From contig CAIXUF010000050.1 of the NCBI GenBank assembly GCA_903922535.1, positions 1 through 10,993 on the forward strand: 10,993 nt of DNA, given 5' to 3'. This document shows, piece after piece, positions 7,135-10,993 of the stretch. Below the pieces are notes generated by a model. That model was not told the DNA's origin. It ran no database searches and saw nothing but the letters and a program-made list of their open reading frames with translations. Numbering within the stretch: the first letter of the stretch is position 1; each line of letters begins with the position of its first letter. This stretch comes from Candidatus Hydrogenedentota bacterium. Its GTDB lineage: Bacteria; Hydrogenedentota; Hydrogenedentia; Hydrogenedentiales; CAITNO01. Position numbers and translations under genes: made by a program.

Positions 7135-7384
7135 AGCGCGGCAGCGGAAACCACAATCATGAACCGGCGAAAGACACGGTTTCTTGATTCGGTTTCGTCC
7201 ATGGCGGACATCAAGGTCGGGGTGGGCCGACAAGTGCCGTTACGTCCGCGACAAGAACGCACATCGGATGACAGGCCTGCCATACCCCAAAAAGCCAAAA
7301 CCAAACCGGCGGCTGTGGACAACCGTGGCCGCTTGATTCTTCTGGAGCTTTGTCTGTCATCCGCCGACGTGCCCATCTAAGAAT

Positions 7385-7390
7385 GGAGGA
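7385..7390 (+). promoter_or_regulatory. Strong Shine-Dalgarno deciding the start of the WD40 gene
   Basis: GGAGGA lies 6 nt upstream of the ATG at 7397. It fixes that ATG as the start rather than the in-frame ATG at 7409, which would remove the charged N-terminus of the signal peptide. Confidence 0.85.
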
Positions 7391-7396
7391 CTGGCC

Positions 7397-10300
7397 ATGT
7401 TTCGCGTAATGTGTGTCGTTCACGCTGTTTTTCTGTCTGCCGGATGGGGTTTTGCACAGGGCGAGGATATGCAGCATACCCCGAGACAGGTCCTGGGAGG
7501 AGGGACGGTGGCGGGGGTGGCCTATTCGCCGGACGGCACAAAACTGGCCATCGCCTACCAGTCTTCGATGGTGCGCGTCATTGATTCGGCCACCGGCCGG
7601 GAAATCACCGCCTTCACCGGAACAACCGGTCAAATGACTTCCATCGCCTATTCTTCCGACGGCACAAAACTGCTGACCGGCGGCCAGGTCATCCAGCCCA
7701 ATGGCGCCAAGAGTGGCCAGGCCACGCTATGGGACGTTCAAACCGGAAACCAAGTGCGAGTCTTTGCGGTGGGCGAACTGGTCAACAATGCCGTCTTCTT
7801 TCAGGAGGACACCCGAATCATCACCGCCAACCGAACGAGCCGCGACCTCGGGAACGCCACCGTGTGGGACGCAAACACGGGGCAACTGCTCAGCACGCTT
7901 GACCAGCCCAGCGGAAAGGAAGTGAAGCAGATCAGCCTGTCGCTCGACCATTCGCGGCTCCTGACCGTCACCTCAAATTGGGTAAAGATATGGGACACCG
8001 CCTCGCTGACCGCGATAACCACGCTCCAGCCGGCCGCTTCCACATACCTCACTTTTCTGGGACTGACCGCTGCTGTGCTTACGCCCGATGCATCCCATGT
8101 ATGGGTTGGAATGGAATACGACTACTATTCCGGAAGAATATACAATACCGTTATCCTTGACGTAAGCGACGGGACGCAGAGCAAGGAGTACATTACGGGG
8201 GGCCGGACCTTGCTTATTACGCCGGACGGCAAGAACATTATCATTGATGGAAAGATCGTCATTGACCTGAATAGCTGCGTCAACCGGGGGGAGTTCATGC
8301 TGACGGAACGCGGCCTGGGCGGCGGGCAGACGCAGTGGACCAGCTTTCAGCCGTCCTTTTCACCGGATGGCAAGAGTCTGGCCACGGGGGTCAACATCGC
8401 AACATCAACAGCCTGGAACCTTCCCTCCCTGACAAAAACCGGCGTGGTGGACGTTTTCGACCTTGCCGCCTTCACCCAGTACCCCCTCATTTTTCCGGAG
8501 CGGAAGGCCGACTATGCGGTCTTTTCGCCCGACGGGGCAAAAATACTCTCAGCCATGGTGAATGCAACGCTAGACCAGATGGAGATTGCCCAGTGGGACG
8601 TGCAGACGGGGGCGAAATTGAACTCATGGTTTAGCGCCACGACATTGGAGCAAATACCGCAGTGGGGGCGTCTCGCCTATTCGCCCGATGGAACCAAGAT
8701 CTTCAGTGCTTTCGGGAGTGTTGTGAATCTGTGGGATGCATCCACAGGGACAAACGTGCATCAGCTTCAGTACACTTCGGATTCAGTGCTGGCAATTGCT
8801 TTTGCCCCCGATGGAACCAGGGTTGCGGCGGGCGGCTGTAACCTAGGAAAGGGCTTATGTCGAGTCTGGGATACCGCCACCGGCCTGGAAGTGCGATCTC
8901 TGGATTTCAACTCTTCGGTGACCGTGGTCGCGTTCTCAGAGGATGGAGGCCAGATTGGCACCGTCACGCAGGCCAACAATGCTTCCCAGGTTCATATCAT
9001 GGACCTCCACAACGGTTCGACGGTGCGTGAAGTCGAAATCCCTGATTTCAATGTCCAAAGCATAAGTGGCGATCTCTCCCGCGCGCTGGGTGACTCTCTC
9101 TCAGGCAAGCAGCATGTCTCCTTATACAGCACGGTTACCGGCACCGAGTTGACACGTTTTGCGCGCCCCCCTGCTGCGGGCTATGACGTGACTGATGTGA
9201 GGTTCGCCGCCAACGACACCATGGTGATGGCGGGCGGCTATCCGTCCCTCATTTTGTGGGATGCGGCGACCGGGGAAAAACTCAACGATTTTGGGCGGAC
9301 AACCAATGCAGGCAGTCGTTGCTGGAACATGTCACCCGACGGAAGCCGCATTCTTTTTTGCACATCCGGCAGTCTGACATCACCCTACGTCATTCTCGCG
9401 TGGGACGCACTGCCCGACCCGCGCAAGCTGCGTTTTGAGCGCGCCGCGGAGCCGGCAACGTCCGTGGCCTTCTCTCCGGATGGATCAAAGGTTCTTGCTG
9501 GTTCATATACCGACGAGTATTTCGTTCCCACAGCGCACCTATGGGACATTGCCGCCGGCCAATCGTCACGCAGGTTTGACGGGCTGGGCCAGCCGGTGAC
9601 GGCAGTTGCCTATTCGCGCGACGGAGCGAAGGTGGCTGCGGGCGACCGCTCTGGCGGGGCATGGGTCTGGGAGGCCGCCACCGGAAACGAACTTCAGCAG
9701 TTCACCGGACACAACAGCGCCGTGACCTCCATGGCGTTTTCGCCGGACGGAAACCGGCTCCTTACCGGTTCGGAAGACAAAACCGCCAAACTGTGGGATA
9801 TAAACACCGGCACATTGGTTGCCAATTTTACCGCCGGCCAAACCAAGATATGGTCCCTTGCGATGTCCCATGACGGGACGAGGGTGGGCACCGGCGAACA
9901 GGACAACACCGCCCGAATCTATGACGCGCAAACGGGCAGGGAACTCCACGCCTTCCATCCCGCGCCACCTTATGGCGTTGTCCGCGCGGTCGCGTTCTCG
10001 CTGGACGGCAAGAAGTTCCTGGCTGGCTGCAGCAATGCCACCGTGGTCGTGCACGACGTGGAATCCGGAGACGCCCTCTCGGTCATTGCGGCCTCCGCGT
10101 CCGTGAACAGCCTGGCCGTGGCGCCGGACGGCTGGCACTTGGCGACCGGCCTGGCGGGCGGCACGGCCGCGCTGTGGGACATGCTCTCCGGACGCGAGGT
10201 GAAATCGTTCGGCACGCTGACGGGCGCCTCAGGCTGCGATTCCATCGCCTTTTCGCGCGACGGGGAACTTCTGGCGATGGCGGGTTCGTCGGACACGAAA

Positions 10301-10993
10301 GGATTGATCTTCAATTCCGGGCTGTTCGCGGCAAACCGCCGCGCGCGGGACATTACGCTCGGAGAGACGGTGAACGCCGATGCGTACTCGCTCGACTACA
10401 GCGACTTCCGGCTCGCGCTCAAGGAGGATGACGCGAACAACCTCCTTGTCCGGGTCACACCGTCCGTCAGTGGAGGCGACTGGAATCTGGTGGGACGGCG
10501 CGGCGATCTCCCGACACTCCTCGATTGCGACTGGCGCGGCTTTGCGCGACCGGACGGCGCAATCGACATGCTGATCCCTTCGCCGGGAGCGGGTTCCTTC
10601 TACTTCAGCACTTTCTATGCATTCTGGGCAAAATCCTACCTCGGCCCATTCCAGATCCAGTGTCAGGCACTGGACCGGTATCTGGCGAACATGAGCCGGA
10701 CGCAGGGCGGAAACGCGGGCAGTTCGAGCGTGCGCATTTCGGGACTGGGATTCAAGCCGGGTATGCGGGTCGAACTGCGCGGAACCGGCGGCGTGTTGCT
10801 GCGTTCATTCACTCCCACGCTGTTTGACGGCACCACCCTTGATGTCACGCTCGATTTGACCGGTCTGTCGCCGCAGACGGCGGATGTCGTGGTGATTTGG
10901 CCGGGCGGGCAGGAACTCGCCCTGCCGCAATCCTTCGAGATCGTTGCGGGGGCGCCCGCCCAACTGACAGCCCGGCTGGATATGCCGGACGCC
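7397..10993 (+). CDS. Exported WD40-repeat protein with PPC-like and TIG-like domains, 3'-partial
   Basis: The frame is open for 1199 codons from ATG 7397 to the window edge; the stop lies outside. Residues 1-20 look like a signal peptide: Arg3, hydrophobic core VMCVVHAVFLSAG, likely cleavage at GFA|Q. From about 7505 to 10355 I count 21 WD40-type units, recognised by (V/I)(A/S)(Y/F)SPDG.(K/R)(L/I) strands and (L/V)WD..TG exits. Only one unit (GH at 9707-9712, LWD at 9791-9799) has the full GH-WD pattern at classic spacing. Twenty-one units would fit three seven-bladed propellers. Then come a PPC-like domain (about 10355-10675, DITLGETVNAD to GSFYFSTFY) and a TIG-like domain (about 10700-10960, ending LPQSFEIVAG). 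It is probably a surface or periplasmic interaction scaffold; the ligand is unknown. It has its own promoter and ribosome binding site. The PPC-TIG pair also occurs in the upstream protein, so the missing C-terminus may carry the same later domains and anchor. Confidence 0.93.
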   Translation, partial: MFRVMCVVHAVFLSAGWGFAQGEDMQHTPRQVLGGGTVAGVAYSPDGTKLAIAYQSSMVRVIDSATGREITAFTGTTGQMTSIAYSSDGTKLLTGGQVIQPNGAKSGQATLWDVQTGNQVRVFAVGELVNNAVFFQEDTRIITANRTSRDLGNATVWDANTGQLLSTLDQPSGKEVKQISLSLDHSRLLTVTSNWVKIWDTASLTAITTLQPAASTYLTFLGLTAAVLTPDASHVWVGMEYDYYSGRIYNTVILDVSDGTQSKEYITGGRTLLITPDGKNIIIDGKIVIDLNSCVNRGEFMLTERGLGGGQTQWTSFQPSFSPDGKSLATGVNIATSTAWNLPSLTKTGVVDVFDLAAFTQYPLIFPERKADYAVFSPDGAKILSAMVNATLDQMEIAQWDVQTGAKLNSWFSATTLEQIPQWGRLAYSPDGTKIFSAFGSVVNLWDASTGTNVHQLQYTSDSVLAIAFAPDGTRVAAGGCNLGKGLCRVWDTATGLEVRSLDFNSSVTVVAFSEDGGQIGTVTQANNASQVHIMDLHNGSTVREVEIPDFNVQSISGDLSRALGDSLSGKQHVSLYSTVTGTELTRFARPPAAGYDVTDVRFAANDTMVMAGGYPSLILWDAATGEKLNDFGRTTNAGSRCWNMSPDGSRILFCTSGSLTSPYVILAWDALPDPRKLRFERAAEPATSVAFSPDGSKVLAGSYTDEYFVPTAHLWDIAAGQSSRRFDGLGQPVTAVAYSRDGAKVAAGDRSGGAWVWEAATGNELQQFTGHNSAVTSMAFSPDGNRLLTGSEDKTAKLWDINTGTLVANFTAGQTKIWSLAMSHDGTRVGTGEQDNTARIYDAQTGRELHAFHPAPPYGVVRAVAFSLDGKKFLAGCSNATVVVHDVESGDALSVIAASASVNSLAVAPDGWHLATGLAGGTAALWDMLSGREVKSFGTLTGASGCDSIAFSRDGELLAMAGSSDTKGLIFNSGLFAANRRARDITLGETVNADAYSLDYSDFRLALKEDDANNLLVRVTPSVSGGDWNLVGRRGDLPTLLDCDWRGFARPDGAIDMLIPSPGAGSFYFSTFYAFWAKSYLGPFQIQCQALDRYLANMSRTQGGNAGSSSVRISGLGFKPGMRVELRGTGGVLLRSFTPTLFDGTTLDVTLDLTGLSPQTADVVVIWPGGQELALPQSFEIVAGAPAQLTARLDMPDA
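10355..10993 (+). other. PPC-like plus TIG-like stalk module of the WD40 protein
   Basis: The first half has the PPC-type layout: LGETVNAD, then FRLALKEDDANNLLVRVTPS, then a late GAGSFYFSTFY strand. The second half begins GNAGSSSVRISGLGFKPG and ends LPQSFEIVAG, a TIG/IPT-like beta-sandwich. The upstream protein has the same pair at 2400-3000, with GNAGCVTFEIAGSAF and LPQAFTVEAG at the equivalent places. In both proteins an Ala/Arg-containing linker follows (ARAWAQIEG; AQLTARLDM), leading in the upstream protein to a DUF11-like domain. Confidence 0.6.

Noticed and set aside
5802..7376. Long minus-strand open frame (524 codons) whose first residues look like a signal peptide (RRIKRPR then a hydrophobic run).
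   Set aside because: Most of it is antisense to the PASTA array, whose repeated GC-rich codons keep the opposite frame open. It has no Shine-Dalgarno before its ATG, and the downstream translation shows no domain pattern other than the mirrored repeat.
7120..7380. Small plus-strand open frame of 86 codons (73 codons from the later ATG at 7159) ending 16 nt before the WD40 gene.
   Set aside because: No ribosome binding site precedes either ATG, the product is basic, without repeats or membrane segments, and resembles nothing I recognise. It most likely belongs to the untranslated leader.

Overview
The window holds two very large, secreted, repeat-built proteins on the plus strand, with a 568-bp intergenic region between them. 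Both genes run off the window, the first at its 5' end and the second at its 3' end. The DNA is GC-rich. The domain repertoire (Gly-rich stretches, parallel beta-helix, CARDB, PPC, TIG, DUF11-like, FN3 and PASTA domains, plus a Cys-containing C-terminal anchor) is typical of surface proteins of uncultured bacteria such as the PVC superphylum (Planctomycetes, Lentisphaerae, Kiritimatiellae) or Hydrogenedentes. That placement is inferred from style only; the window has no marker gene, and no tRNA, rRNA, CRISPR array or mobile element was seen.

Region 1-6828 encodes the last 2275 residues of a giant adhesin-like protein. In order it has a Gly-rich head, two copies of a beta-solenoid module, a right-handed beta-helix, a choice-of-anchor-Q-like segment, CARDB, PPC-like, TIG-like and DUF11-like domains, a Cys-rich insert with a possible Cys-His-Asp peptidase-like signature, a second 'DPN..IGP' surface-protein domain, an FN3-like domain, nine PASTA repeats and a C-terminal Cys/transmembrane/Arg sorting signal.

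Region 6829-7396 holds a strong intrinsic terminator, one good sigma70-type promoter with a possible second one upstream, a leader of about 420 nt with three evenly spaced small hairpins, and a strong ribosome binding site. The two large genes therefore look separately transcribed.

Region 7397-10993 encodes a second exported protein of at least 1199 residues with no stop before the window edge. A signal peptide is followed by about 21 WD40-type units, enough for three seven-bladed propellers, then a PPC-like and a TIG-like domain. The same PPC-TIG pair, with a recognisably similar 'LPQxFxxxAG' exit, sits in the middle of the first protein. The simplest reading is a pair of related surface proteins that share a stalk and carry different heads: beta-helix plus PASTA array in one, WD40 propellers in the other.
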